A DNA stretch of 43,950 nucleotides from an uncultured Verrucomicrobia subdivision 3 bacterium (GCA_903921455.1 CAIXPZ010000201.1:1-43950); one strand, 5' to 3'. Positions 9,701-18,598 are shown, counted from the stretch's first letter. Numbers and translations are program-made. Notes: generated from the letters alone by a model not told the origin.

Positions 9701-12700
9701 GTGACGACCGGCAGATTGTTTGTATCATTGTCGCCGATGATAACGGTAGCGACGTTCGGTGAGCTGATGCTGGCATTCGTCGCGCTGGTAAGCGTCAGCT
9801 TCACAGTCTGGGCGAATTCCATCGTATTATCATCACTTGGCACCACGGGTAAATCCACGAAGGTCGCACCGGCCGGAATCGTGGCGGAAGTTCCGAGCGG
9901 CGCATAATCCGTCGGCGCGCTCGCGCTGCCGGTGATTTGAAAATTTACCACCTGGCTCGCATTCGTCGGCCCCACGCGCGCGATGCGAAAATTTCCGGGA
10001 ACCGAACCGGTTTCCAAAGCATTTGTGGACGTGGCCGTCACGCTCACAGAACACGCATCATCATCCAGAATGGTGTAGGTGTGGATTTTGATGCCGTCGA
10101 GCGTGGCATTCAAAGGATTGAACAGCGCCACGCGCACCGTCTGCGGCGGTTGCACGCTCGTGTCGTTGACAATGTGCAGCGGCACGAAGCCAACCCAAGA
10201 ATTTGAAATCGTGAGCGTCCCCTGCGGCAGCGACCAGCGATTGCTGGCGGCCGTGCCACCAATCACGCGATAACCCACCAGCACCGGCACGCTCGAAGTC
10301 TGGCTCAATGTCACCGCAATGCCCGGCGATTCACTTTCAGGAAACTGCGACGTCGCAAAACAAAATCCAACCCCGGGAATAGGGCTGGTAGCATCATCCG
10401 TGATGGTGACGACCGCGCTGGCGGAAGAATCAACATTATAATTGGCGTTCGTCGGCAGCGTGACAATGACCGTCTCGTCGGGTTCCAAAATCAGATCGTG
10501 AAAAGGAATGACATCAAGCGTCACGGAAGTCGAACCATCTGGAATTACCACGGGGTTATCCAACGGCACATAGTCAGAGCCGGATGTCGCCGTGCCGCTG
10601 ATACCGAGCGGCACCGAAAGGTCGCCGGCGGAACCGGTCCGCGTCACGATGAATTGTCCTGTCGTGGTGCCTTGCTCTGAAACGGGCGTGTTTGCCGCGC
10701 TGATGGTAACGGTGGGTTTTTGCCCATCGTGGATAAACACCGTCGCGCTGCCGGGCGTGCCAACATCGTAGTTCACCGAGTTCATCAACGAAACCACCAC
10801 CGATTCATCACCTTCAAGCACCGCATCAGCGATTGGCGCCACAGTGATGTTCGCCGTGGCCGCGCCTGCCGGAACCGTCAGCGTGCCACTCAAGGCCGCA
10901 TAGTCCACGCCGTTGCTCGCGGTGCCGCTGACGTTGTAATACACGACGAGCGCCTCAGTCAGGTCGCCATCGCGTTTCACGGTGACACTGCCCGCCATGG
11001 CAGGCTCCGTTGCATCGCCGGTCGACGAAATGGTAACCGTCATGAAATCATCATCGAGGATCGTCATGGTTGCAGCGGACCGGCTGCCCACGGTATATGC
11101 CGCGTTCGCCGAGATGGTCGCGATGACCGTTTCGTCCGGCTCCAAAACTTTGTCATCAAGCACCGTCAGTGGAACAGTCGTGCCGCTCTGCCCGTCGGGA
11201 ATCAGCGCCACGCCCGGCAATGCGACGTAATCCGCACCCGCCGTCGCCGTGCCACTCACAGAATAATTTACATACAAATCGCCAGTAGTGCTGCCGTTGC
11301 GCGTGAAAACCAGTTGACCTTGATCCATGCCACCCTCGGAGATTACCGGTGTGGTGGTTGTGACCGTCACGACCGGCTTCACCGGCGAGTCGTCGTCAAT
11401 AATCGTGACCACCGCCTCAGCCAGCGGCGCAAGCGCGTAAGCCGGGTTGTTCATGTTGCCGTCGTCGAGCAGCGTGACCGTCACGGTCTCCGGTCCTTCG
11501 ACCACCGAGTCGTTGATGACATTCAGCGTGAACGTGACGCTGTTTGTGCCGGCGGGCATTATAATAGGGTTCGTGGAACTCAGCTCCGGCGTCAACGTAT
11601 AATCAACGCCGAGTTTGGCCGTGCCGGCGAGAGCTATTTTCACCGCTAAATCATTTTCCAGGCTGCCGTGGCGCTCGACTGTGAATGTGTGATCTGAACC
11701 GTCAGCTTCGGCAACGGCGTTGGTGTCCTCAAAAACATCCACCTTGGGCAGCGCCGACGCGACGAAATCCAGACCGGTCAGCTCGTTAGTCGGCTGGATG
11801 GGATTCACCCAGTTCGCGCTGGCAAACGTGTAACCAAATTGAAACGCCCGGAGATCAAAATTAGTTGCGCCACTCACATTCGCCAAAACGTAGCGGCCAT
11901 CGCTATCCGTCCAGCCGCCGATGAATTTTGACGCAGAAATCTGACCGTTACCCACGAGCACACCTTCGAGCGGCACGCCATTCGTATCCATCACGCGGCC
12001 GCTCAAGCGGAAACCGCTGGTGATCCCGCTGTTGACGACCACGTTCACGCTGGCCACGCCGCCTTTCATGTCACTCACCGCGCAACGGACAACATGGTCG
12101 CCGGGAGAATTAAATAGTTTAGAAGCCCACGGAAGGTTGTTCGTCGAGAAAGTCAAGTCATCGAACGTCCACGCATAGGCCAGCGTGTCGCCGTCGGGGT
12201 CAGTCGCCGTCGCGTGAAAATGCACGAGAGTTCCGGGCGCGACATTGGTTTGATCTACTTCCACCGTCAGCACTGGCAGTTGGTTGCCGGGGAATGCCCC
12301 GAAGTTGACCTGATAATCAATCCACGGATCCGCGCCGCTAGTGCCGCGTTGCAGGGGCGTGATGTGAACGCCCGCCGCGTTGTCACTGAACGTGCGACCG
12401 ATCACCACCGCCGCGTCGCTGCGGCTCGCGCTGTCACCCGCATCGGGCGAGCCCGGCGTGGTATCAATCAACTGCGCGCCGCCATTGCTCTCATCCCACG
12501 GCGTCCAATAAAGCAGCAAACCATTTTGAAGCCATGGGCTGGCGGCAAACTTCTGGCGGAACTCCAGCCAGTAATAACGCTGCGAATCTTTTCGCAATGT
12601 CGCCGCATAGACCCGGCCCGTGATGCGCTGCGATTCCGGAACATCAAAGGGATAAACCCGATACACGCCGTTGCTGTTGATGCTCTGGATGGCGTCTGCC

Positions 12701-14139
12701 TTCAGCCAGTCGAGAATATTTTTATGAATGGCGTTAAAGTGCGCAACCCCGCCCGATCCCATCGTGTCATAAATATTTCCGTATTCGAGATTCGTGCCTG
12801 GCCCTATCATGCTGTAGTTTGTCTGCGTGTTCCAAAAGTTGGCGTGGCTCAATCCATAATTATGCCCCAACTCATGCGCGGTCACACCCACTCCCATACT
12901 TTGCAGCCAGACGCCCTTGCCGCCAACATACGCCAGCCCGCCAAAATTATAATCTGGCACCGTGGTAAGCGCGACGATGTCACGGTCATAATTCGCCGTG
13001 TCAAAGCCGATTTTCTTCACCCATGTCCGCGCATCGGCGAGTAATAAACCTGGATCCGCCGAGTAATATGCCTTCGTCTGCGGCATCGTGATGAGCGGCG
13101 TCACCGTCGTCGTCAGCGAAGTCAGGTCGTAGGAATTGTCCGTGTAATAATTGTTCACGCCGGCCATCGCCGCGTAGGCATCGGTCTCGGATATCGGCTC
13201 GGTCAGGTCGTCGGGAAAATTCACGCGCATGTAGAGGACGGATTTGTTTCCGTGCGTCCACTTGTCATCCGTGGCCGTGGGCGTGCCGATGATGCCGCTG
13301 TCCCCGGACGCTGCAATCCGGCCGCCCTCCGATGCCGCCCACTGCAAATTCACCAGATCGTAATGATCCGTCCCGCAAAAACAGGTCACACCGCCGCCGG
13401 TTTCAGCATAAACCGGCTGGTGACGCGAAATCGCCTTCTGGCCAGACACGGAACAGAGCGCATCCGTTTTCACCGCGTTTTTGTCCAGCGCCGCCGCCTC
13501 AGCCACCGTCAACGCCCGCAACGAATCGGGCGAAACCGCCATTTTTCCATCCAACGCAACGCCATGCAGCGGGATGCTCGTCCGGGAAATCTGCCCATTT
13601 CGTCGGCCATAGACAAACGCTTGAAACTTTCTGCCGCCAAGCCGCACCTCGCGAAACGTCGTCGTGCTGCCGCTGGAAAAATCCGTTGCCATCAGGACAT
13701 TAAAATCACCGCGTCCATCTATCTGTTCCTCAAAAAACCTGGTTATCTGCACCGGCAATCTCTGGCGCAGTTCAAACGGCATGGACATTTCAATCGCCGC
13801 CTTTGGATCGTTCTGGATCAAGTCCAGCATGGCCTCGCGCCGTTTCCACGCCAGTCGTTCACCCTCGACCAGCGTCACCGTTCCGTTGGTGAATTTTTCC
13901 GTCCACTGCATAAAGCCTGCAAACGCATCGGGAGTTTTTTCCACAGCCTTGGAAATTTGCGTGTCGGCGGCCGGTCGGGAAACAGCCGGCAAGGCCGGAA
14001 TCATAGCTGCCCATGGCGCAGCTGCCGGCGTGGCGTTTTTGCGATCTGCCTCTGGCCCGGCTCGTCGGAGGCCTAAATAAAACAGTCCACCCAGTGCGAC
14101 CGCACCGATGACTACCGCCAGAAAACATTTTTGTTTCAT
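6703..14139 (-). CDS. giant secreted metalloprotease with PKD, Calx-beta and LamG domains
   Basis: A 2,478-residue exported protein. I start at the ATG giving MKQKCFLAVVIG because it places a hydrophobic export segment at the N-terminus; an upstream ATG would add 21 residues. In order: propeptide-like region; zinc metalloprotease with HELGHNYGLSH (about residues 422-432), gametolysin/M11-like; PKD-like domain (~620-710); carboxypeptidase-regulatory-like domain (~710-800); nine tandem Calx-beta repeats (~800-1815), most with the SGTA..G.DY signature; a second PKD-like domain; a LamG/concanavalin-like domain (~1905-2115); a third PKD-like domain; a tenth Calx-beta; and a C-terminal domain (FDHDTVKNFAEYAFSRDP) seen at the ends of verrucomicrobial surface proteins. 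Likely a calcium-binding cell-surface or secreted protease acting on large polymers. No clear dedicated secretion genes adjoin it. Confidence 0.9.
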   Translation of the reverse strand: MKQKCFLAVVIGAVALGGLFYLGLRRAGPEADRKNATPAAAPWAAMIPALPAVSRPAADTQISKAVEKTPDAFAGFMQWTEKFTNGTVTLVEGERLAWKRREAMLDLIQNDPKAAIEMSMPFELRQRLPVQITRFFEEQIDGRGDFNVLMATDFSSGSTTTFREVRLGGRKFQAFVYGRRNGQISRTSIPLHGVALDGKMAVSPDSLRALTVAEAAALDKNAVKTDALCSVSGQKAISRHQPVYAETGGGVTCFCGTDHYDLVNLQWAASEGGRIAASGDSGIIGTPTATDDKWTHGNKSVLYMRVNFPDDLTEPISETDAYAAMAGVNNYYTDNSYDLTSLTTTVTPLITMPQTKAYYSADPGLLLADARTWVKKIGFDTANYDRDIVALTTVPDYNFGGLAYVGGKGVWLQSMGVGVTAHELGHNYGLSHANFWNTQTNYSMIGPGTNLEYGNIYDTMGSGGVAHFNAIHKNILDWLKADAIQSINSNGVYRVYPFDVPESQRITGRVYAATLRKDSQRYYWLEFRQKFAASPWLQNGLLLYWTPWDESNGGAQLIDTTPGSPDAGDSASRSDAAVVIGRTFSDNAAGVHITPLQRGTSGADPWIDYQVNFGAFPGNQLPVLTVEVDQTNVAPGTLVHFHATATDPDGDTLAYAWTFDDLTFSTNNLPWASKLFNSPGDHVVRCAVSDMKGGVASVNVVVNSGITSGFRLSGRVMDTNGVPLEGVLVGNGQISASKFIGGWTDSDGRYVLANVSGATNFDLRAFQFGYTFASANWVNPIQPTNELTGLDFVASALPKVDVFEDTNAVAEADGSDHTFTVERHGSLENDLAVKIALAGTAKLGVDYTLTPELSSTNPIIMPAGTNSVTFTLNVINDSVVEGPETVTVTLLDDGNMNNPAYALAPLAEAVVTIIDDDSPVKPVVTVTTTTPVISEGGMDQGQLVFTRNGSTTGDLYVNYSVSGTATAGADYVALPGVALIPDGQSGTTVPLTVLDDKVLEPDETVIATISANAAYTVGSRSAATMTILDDDFMTVTISSTGDATEPAMAGSVTVKRDGDLTEALVVYYNVSGTASNGVDYAALSGTLTVPAGAATANITVAPIADAVLEGDESVVVSLMNSVNYDVGTPGSATVFIHDGQKPTVTISAANTPVSEQGTTTGQFIVTRTGSAGDLSVPLGISGTATSGSDYVPLDNPVVIPDGSTSVTLDVIPFHDLILEPDETVIVTLPTNANYNVDSSASAVVTITDDATSPIPGVGFCFATSQFPESESPGIAVTLSQTSSVPVLVGYRVIGGTAASNRWSLPQGTLTISNSWVGFVPLHIVNDTSVQPPQTVRVALFNPLNATLDGIKIHTYTILDDDACSVSVTATSTNALETGSVPGNFRIARVGPTNASQVVNFQITGSASAPTDYAPLGTSATIPAGATFVDLPVVPSDDNTMEFAQTVKLTLTSATNASISSPNVATVIIGDNDTNNLPVVTVTSTNHPFAYEGGGNGEFLFTRSGATTNALTVLFTVTGTASNGGDYTAITNGVTIPFGQSSATVSIAPVDDALIEGDETVIISLTEGSNYITAYPAAAKVTIQDNDQRVWIDASDFTAAEPGLDTGEFTFSRFGTTNMPVTVFFTISGTASNGVDYVAITNSILIPSGSLTAKLPVLPVDDNIKEGPETVTLTLQTDAAYTTGTPNSGTVIINDDEPMLAITAVVTNVLEGSGSNGVFRVTRTGDPKYDLTAHLAVGGTATFGVDYPPFATNVYFNCGITSIDLLITPTNEVVAEGDETVTASLLPDPAYSILSPSNAVVSIADAGTNATPVVVITSPKTYVAFLSGTNAGLVLNAVVTDDSPTVTLMWTNLSGPSSLAFGDPTTNNTTVVFTNAGIYRLRLTADDGQLQGHADILVFVSSEVLTATNILHWSLDEVSGTNAADTSGNGRNGSLLGSPDWMTSGALAGALDFTHTNDCVQQTAGSNTLNGLSAFTVMFWVKPATNDNLGILTADDTGTNQTLNFATRTFASCGIYTNVVEALVPTTKGVVRRSSVSDALKPGEWQHVALTWTNGGGPKLYFNGQLDQPDSGFASVAGTLTNCPQFIVGKGAWDSPASWRGGIDDVRVYDRALSPDEILGVADGPVTNHAPIVNAGPDVSVQMGIPVTLTGAVADDGLPDPPAAVTNWWTYLGTNNNITITNPASLTQTFVFDAPGDYVFRLTAFDGELTTFDDVIITVLEPIYISVWASDPDANELGPDPGEFTLMRTGDTNSALTVSIGISGTASNAVDFIAITNVVTFPVGSNFLTLPLIPTLDDHIEGDEVAVLTVLTNIAYVVSGSPAAVTIHDSPYGLWSIQKFTLEELTFPNISGAAADFDHDTVKNFAEYAFSRDPRSPDSNPPYLWGFETSTNDNQKHLTLTYSRRLPPRDVQYGVFVSTDLINWNTGTNFVEEFLRTDNLDGVTETVKARALAPFPATTNLFITIRVWLEQVPAPAPAP

Positions 14140-14317
14140 GCAATTCTTCAGGCTTGCCTCCGCGAGTGAGAATGAACCGAGCCTAACCCCGACTGGCACC
14201 AATTACAACCCTTTGCTGCGCGGGTTTCATTGCATGTCCATACCCGGACTTGCCCGCCGGCGAGAGCAAGTTTCGCAGGTATCGCAGTCAGCCAATCTGG
14301 CCTGGCGGAAATGACTT

Positions 14318-14344
14318 TTGACCGCGCACCTGTTGCGCTAGCTT
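14318..14344 (+). promoter_or_regulatory. promoter of the NtrC-type regulator
   Basis: TTGACC (14318-14323) and TAGCTT (14339-14344) with a 15-nt spacer; the GTG start follows after 6 nt. The short spacer makes the -35 assignment less certain than the -10. Confidence 0.45.
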
Positions 14345-14350
14345 TCCCGC

Positions 14351-15697
14351 GTGCCAAATCAAAAGCCGCGCATCCTCATCGTAGACGACGACCCCGGCCA
14401 GCGGAGTCTGCTGGATTCCTTCCTGCGCGGTCAGGGCTTTGCCACCGTCCTCGCTGATTCCGGCGAACGCGCCTTGGAACTGCTGCCCGGCGGGAATTTT
14501 GCCATGATGATTTCCGACGTCCGGATGCCGGGACTTTCCGGTCTGGAAACCTTGCAACACGCCCGGAAAACCTTCCCGGAGCTGCCCGTCCTGCTCGTCA
14601 CCGCCTACGCCGACATCCGGGATGCCGTAATCGCCATGCGTGACGGCGCGCTGAATTATCTCGCCAAGCCGATCGATTTGGACGAGTTGCTCGCCACCGT
14701 GCGCCAAGCCATCGGCCTTGCGCAATCCGCGCCGCTGCGACTGGGCGCGGAGAAAAAACTCCCGCCCAATATCATCGCGCACAGCCCGCTGACAACGGCA
14801 CTGTTCCAAGACATCGCGCTCATTGCGCCGTCGGAGACGCGTGTGCTGATCACCGGCGAAAGCGGCACCGGCAAGGAAGTCGTCGCCGACATGATTCACG
14901 CGTGGAGCGCGCGCGCGAACGGCCCGCTCATCAAGATCAATTGCGCTGCCATTCCCGAAACGCTGCTGGAAAGCGAATTGTTCGGCCACGAAAAAGGTTC
15001 GTTCACCGGCGCGAGCGCGATGCGCATCGGACGCTTTGAAGAAGCCGACGGCGGGACTATCTTTCTTGATGAGATCACCGAAATGTCGCCGGGTTTGCAG
15101 GCGAAACTGCTCCGCGTGACGCAGGACGGCAAGTTCCAGCGCATCGGCTCCAACCGCGAAATCCGCACCAACGCGCGCATTCTCGCCGCGAGCAACCGCG
15201 ATCTCGAAGCCGAGGTGAAGGCGGGGCGATTCCGCGAGGACTTATTTTACCGACTGAACGTCGTGGAGTTGAACCTGCCACCGCTGCGGGAGCGGCGCGA
15301 AGACATTTTACCCCTGGCAAATCTGTTTGTCGGCGAATTCGCCCGCAACCGTGCGCGGCTCGCGGAAGCGACGGTGAACTGCCTGCAACATTACCCGTGG
15401 CCGGGCAATGTGCGCGAATTGCGCAACGCCATCGAACGCGCCGTGCTGCTCTCCCAAAGCGAATTGATTTTACCCGAACATCTGCCAGCCAAGCTGCGTG
15501 AGGTCGCAAAGTCTGCCACCCCATTGCCCGCAGTGGACGCGCAAACGATGGATGAAATCGAGCGCCACGCGATTCTCGCCGCGCTCAAACAGCACAAGTC
15601 CAACCGCACGGAAACCGCGAAGGCTCTGGGCATCAGCCGCCGCGCACTGCTCTACAAATTGCAGCGGCTGCGCCAGCAGGGTTTTGAGTTTGAGTGA
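14351..15697 (+). CDS. sigma54-dependent response regulator (NtrC family)
   Basis: A 448-residue three-domain regulator starting with GTG. The receiver domain has the acidic pocket DDD (12-14), phosphoacceptor D56 in ISDVRMPG, T84 and K106 (LAKPID). The AAA+ domain has Walker A GESGTGKE (169-176), the sigma54-contacting loop GSFTGA (216-221) and Walker B TIFLDEI. The C-terminal Fis-type helix-turn-helix reads TAKALGISRRALLYKL. On phosphorylation it should activate sigma54 promoters. No histidine kinase is adjacent, so it is an orphan here. The loop is GSFTGA instead of the usual GAFTGA. Its 3' end overlaps a convergent AT-rich gene by 65 bp. Confidence 0.95.
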   Translation: MPNQKPRILIVDDDPGQRSLLDSFLRGQGFATVLADSGERALELLPGGNFAMMISDVRMPGLSGLETLQHARKTFPELPVLLVTAYADIRDAVIAMRDGALNYLAKPIDLDELLATVRQAIGLAQSAPLRLGAEKKLPPNIIAHSPLTTALFQDIALIAPSETRVLITGESGTGKEVVADMIHAWSARANGPLIKINCAAIPETLLESELFGHEKGSFTGASAMRIGRFEEADGGTIFLDEITEMSPGLQAKLLRVTQDGKFQRIGSNREIRTNARILAASNRDLEAEVKAGRFREDLFYRLNVVELNLPPLRERREDILPLANLFVGEFARNRARLAEATVNCLQHYPWPGNVRELRNAIERAVLLSQSELILPEHLPAKLREVAKSATPLPAVDAQTMDEIERHAILAALKQHKSNRTETAKALGISRRALLYKLQRLRQQGFEFE

Positions 15698-16187
15698 TTT
15701 TCAGATTGGGTGGAACAATCCTACACGGCTCGTCGTTATGGTAAAGTTGCGGATTCATACCAACACCCAAAGGCACAACCACACAACCGGCGGAAATCAA
15801 TTCAGGAAAAACTTTAGCAGTGCGGACAGTTATTGGCGTTAGTTTTCGCTCAGACAAATTCCAGTCAAATAAATAAAAATCGCGATCATCGTTATTGATC
15901 CCAACTTTGATTGCCAGGTGCGGCGCATGTGGATAGACAACATCACACCAAGTGCAATGATGCCAATACTGCTCGACATAGGCGTTGTCTGATCGGTTTT
16001 TAATAAGATCAACAACTCGTTCTCCGTCTGGAATTTTTGTTTGCTTGGCAACCCACACTGTCAAAGTAAATGGATACTCATATTCGAACGCATAACCAAA
16101 ACATACTACTCCTGCAAAAATGAAAACAAACCCGCACGCTAGAAGAATGGCGAGCGCTCTTCGTCCAATTTTCTTTTCAAGTTTCAC
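15633..16187 (-). CDS. AT-rich hypothetical membrane-anchored protein
   Basis: A 184-residue protein with one N-terminal membrane segment (ALAILLACGFVFIFAGVVCF) and a C-terminal exported or periplasmic part. Codon use is visibly more AT-rich than in neighbours, suggesting recent acquisition. The reading frame runs 65 bp into the 3' end of the convergent response regulator gene, and its last residues (AGAAAAICRAVRGG) are simply the antisense of that gene's helix-turn-helix, so the original stop may have been lost. Family not recognised; the central region has an HHCTWCDVVYPHAPH segment with several His and Cys. It could be a degraded remnant, but the frame is open throughout. Confidence 0.55.
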   Translation of the reverse strand: MKLEKKIGRRALAILLACGFVFIFAGVVCFGYAFEYEYPFTLTVWVAKQTKIPDGERVVDLIKNRSDNAYVEQYWHHCTWCDVVYPHAPHLAIKVGINNDDRDFYLFDWNLSERKLTPITVRTAKVFPELISAGCVVVPLGVGMNPQLYHNDEPCRIVPPNLKITQTQNPAGAAAAICRAVRGG

Positions 16188-16228
16188 TAACCAACCTTAT
16201 TCCTCGTTGAATAAACTGTCCACGAGTT

Positions 16229-16723
16229 TTAGCTTTTCAGCAGCGCAGCCAAATCCAGTTGCCTGGTGAACATTGTGAGTTCGCCATTCGGCGTGCGTGG
16301 CCATTCTGCTTCCGGTCGGTCGCGATATAGTTCCACGCCATTGCCATCCGGGTCGCGCAGATAAATCGCTTCGCTCACGCCGTGGTCGGCGGCCCCGTCG
16401 AGTTCCACGCCCGCAGCGAGCACGCGGCGCACCGCGTCCGCAAGCTGGGCGCGGTCGGGATACAAAATGGCGACGTGATAAAGCCCGGTGCTATGCGGCG
16501 GCGGCGGCGAACCGCCCGCGCTTTCCCAGGTGTTCAAGCCAAGGTGATGATGGTAGCCGCCCGCCGAGATAAATGCCGCCTGGGTGCCGAATTTTTGCTG
16601 CAATTCAAACCCTAGGACGCCGCAGTAAAATTTCAGCGCGCGTTCGAGGTCGGCCACCTTCAGATGGACGTGGCCAATGCGGACACCGGGATCAATCGGC
16701 TGGGAAACCAAATTTTCTTTCAT
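16229..16723 (-). CDS. VOC-family (glyoxalase/extradiol dioxygenase-like) protein
   Basis: A 164-residue vicinal-oxygen-chelate protein with two beta-alpha-beta-beta-beta modules. The metal ligands expected for a catechol-2,3-dioxygenase-like enzyme are visible: the His in GHVHLKVADLERALKFY, the His in GLYHVAILYP and the Glu in GNGVELYRDRP. The run HHHLGLNTW and the phrase AIYLRDPDGNGVELY are typical of the CatE-like subgroup. The substrate cannot be inferred from context, since neighbours are RNA-handling genes. A TAGCCT hexamer ends 6 nt before the ATG, consistent with the leaderless pattern seen elsewhere in the window. Confidence 0.85.
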   Translation of the reverse strand: MKENLVSQPIDPGVRIGHVHLKVADLERALKFYCGVLGFELQQKFGTQAAFISAGGYHHHLGLNTWESAGGSPPPPHSTGLYHVAILYPDRAQLADAVRRVLAAGVELDGAADHGVSEAIYLRDPDGNGVELYRDRPEAEWPRTPNGELTMFTRQLDLAALLKS

Positions 16724-16759
16724 GGTGGAAGGCTAGCGCAAGTTCCACCAGAAGGCGAA

Positions 16760-18214
16760 TCAACGCAGGCCGAAGCGCCGGCGGAAGCCGCCCGACCGAG
16801 GCGCCGTGCTGGGAAAATGGCGTTCGTTGCCGCCCTCGCGATTGCCGCTGGCCGGCTCGGACGGGGGACGCTGCCCCCCCCCGAACTGGGGACGACCACC
16901 TTGCGGGCGGGAACCAAATTGCGGACGGCCGCTTTGCGGCGGGCGCGGCGCGGATGACGGGCGTGAAGAATTTTGCTGGCCGCGCTGGTCATTGCGCGGC
17001 GGACGCTGGCCACGCGGTTGTTGATGGCGCGGATGCCGGCGGTCCTCGTCGGCAGGATTGTAGGGCGGTGCGGCGGAGGTGTAATTGAATCCTTCCGCCT
17101 TCTTCCGCACGAGTCCGCGACCGATGAAGCGTTCCAGCGCGCGAAGTTCGCCGTGGTCTTCGTTGGTCACAAAACTGATGGCGTCACCAATTTGATTCGC
17201 GCGACCGGTGCGGCCGATGCGGTGGACGTAATCCTCGACGTGCATCGGGAAATCGTAGTTCACGACGTGCGAAATTCCGTCCACATCAATGCCGCGCGCG
17301 GCAATGTCCGTGGCAACCAGCACGCGCACGGCACCGGACTTGAAATCATTCAGCGCGCGCAAGCGCTGGCTCTGCGAGCGGTTGGAATGGAGCGTGGCGG
17401 TCTTGATGCCCGCCTGTTCCAACTGGCGGGCGAGCCGGTCGGCGGCGTGCTTCATCCGCGAAAAAACCAGCACCATGTCCATGGTGGGTTCTTTCATTAA
17501 ATGAACCAGCAAAGCGGTCTTTAGATGCTTCGGCACTTCATAGACGAGTTGCGTGACGGTTTCGGCCGGATTGGCGCGGCGGCCGATCTGAACAATTTTC
17601 GGCGCGTGTTGAAATTCGTGCGTCAACGCTTCGATCTCTTTCGAGAGCGTGGCGGAGAACATCAGCGTCTGCCGCTGCTTCGGCAACTGGCGGACAATCT
17701 GCCGGATGGACGGGAGAAAACCCATGTCCAACATGCGGTCCGCTTCGTCGAGGACGAGAAATTGGAGGCCGGAGAAATCGCCGTTGCGACGGCCGAGCAA
17801 ATCAAGCAAGCGCCCGGGGCACGCGACAACAATGTCGGTGTTAGAGCGGAGCGCGCGGATTTGCGGCTGTTCGCCCACGCCGCCGAACACGGTGGCGATG
17901 GTAAGCGGCAGGTGTTTGGCATAGGCGCGGATATTCTCCTCGATCTGCACGACGAGTTCGCGCGTCGGCGCCAGAATGAGCACCCGCGTGCGGCGGTTCG
18001 GCCCGGCGGCGGCCTGCGCGGCGGCGAGCTTTGTGAGCATGGGCAGCGTGAACGCCGCCGTCTTGCCGGTGCCCGTCTGCGCGATACCGATGAGGTCGTG
18101 ACCGGCGATGATCGGCGGGATGGCGGCGGTCTGGATGGGCGTGGGCTCGGTGTAACCGGCTTCTTGGACGGCCTGCAGAATTTTGGGCGCGAGGCCGAGG
18201 ACTTGAAATGACAT
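16760..18214 (-). CDS. DEAD-box RNA helicase, RhlE type
   Basis: A 484-residue ATP-dependent RNA helicase. Motifs in order: Q motif (GYTEPTPIQTAAIP), motif I AQTGTGKT, Ia PTRELV, Ib CPGRLLD, II VLDEADRMLD, III SATL, IV LVFSRMK, V ATDIAARGID, VI HRIGRTGR. The last ~110 residues form a low-complexity Arg/Gly/Pro/Gln tail with near-repeats such as RPQFG, typical of RhlE-like enzymes that unwind short RNA duplexes in ribosome assembly and cold adaptation. The gene follows infA and an RRM protein on the same strand, forming an RNA-handling neighbourhood. A TACACT hexamer lies 9 nt upstream of the ATG. Confidence 0.95.
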   Translation of the reverse strand: MSFQVLGLAPKILQAVQEAGYTEPTPIQTAAIPPIIAGHDLIGIAQTGTGKTAAFTLPMLTKLAAAQAAAGPNRRTRVLILAPTRELVVQIEENIRAYAKHLPLTIATVFGGVGEQPQIRALRSNTDIVVACPGRLLDLLGRRNGDFSGLQFLVLDEADRMLDMGFLPSIRQIVRQLPKQRQTLMFSATLSKEIEALTHEFQHAPKIVQIGRRANPAETVTQLVYEVPKHLKTALLVHLMKEPTMDMVLVFSRMKHAADRLARQLEQAGIKTATLHSNRSQSQRLRALNDFKSGAVRVLVATDIAARGIDVDGISHVVNYDFPMHVEDYVHRIGRTGRANQIGDAISFVTNEDHGELRALERFIGRGLVRKKAEGFNYTSAAPPYNPADEDRRHPRHQQPRGQRPPRNDQRGQQNSSRPSSAPRPPQSGRPQFGSRPQGGRPQFGGGQRPPSEPASGNREGGNERHFPSTAPRSGGFRRRFGLR

Positions 18215-18295
18215 AACGGAAAAAGTGTAGGGATGGTGCGCAGTTTGCGCACGCTCGAATGTGGGACGAAACAGACGGAGAGGCGCGGAGAAAAA

Positions 18296-18523
18296 TTACT
18301 TCAGCCGCCAGGTGATGCGCGCCTTGTTCAGGTCGTAGGGCGACATCTCCATTTTGACGCGGTCGCCGACGGTCAGACGCACCCAGCGTTTGCGCATTTT
18401 GCCGCAGATGGTGGCAAGCACCACGTGCTTGTTTTCCAATTCGACGCGGAACATGGTGCCGGGGAGGACGGTTTGAACCCGGCCTTCGACTTCGATGTGT
18501 TCTTCTTTAGTTGGCGCTCTCAT
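18296..18523 (-). CDS. infA: translation initiation factor IF-1
   Basis: A 75-residue S1-like OB-fold protein. The stretch [20 protein letters not shown] followed by [29 protein letters not shown] is diagnostic of IF-1, which occupies the ribosomal A site during initiation. It is slightly longer than the usual 71-72 residues because of the MRAPTKEE N-terminus. It is located between a terminator of the upstream RRM gene and the DEAD-box gene, not in a ribosomal protein operon, so it may be one of two infA copies; this needs the rest of the genome. Confidence 0.95.
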   Translation of the reverse strand: MRAPTKEEHIEVEGRVQTVLPGTMFRVELENKHVVLATICGKMRKRWVRLTVGDRVKMEMSPYDLNKARITWRLK

Positions 18524-18549
18524 GCAGACGGACCGATGAAAATAAAAAA

Positions 18550-18578
18550 GGCGGGGTTCGGTTCACCCGAACCCCGCC
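18550..18578 (-). terminator. intrinsic terminator of the RRM gene
   Basis: A perfect 12-bp GC-rich stem (18550-18561 with 18567-18578) and a 5-nt loop, followed on the minus strand by TTTTTTATTTT. It lies between the RRM gene and infA. The T run may also supply the TATTTT -10 for infA. Confidence 0.9.
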
Positions 18579-18598
18579 GTGGTAAATCCTAAAAAGGA

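Noticed and set aside
14188..14218. Possible sigma54 promoter (TGGCAC ... TTTGCT) upstream of the NtrC-type regulator
   Set aside because: The GG and GC elements are about 18 nt apart instead of the required 10, so the site cannot work as a sigma54 promoter.
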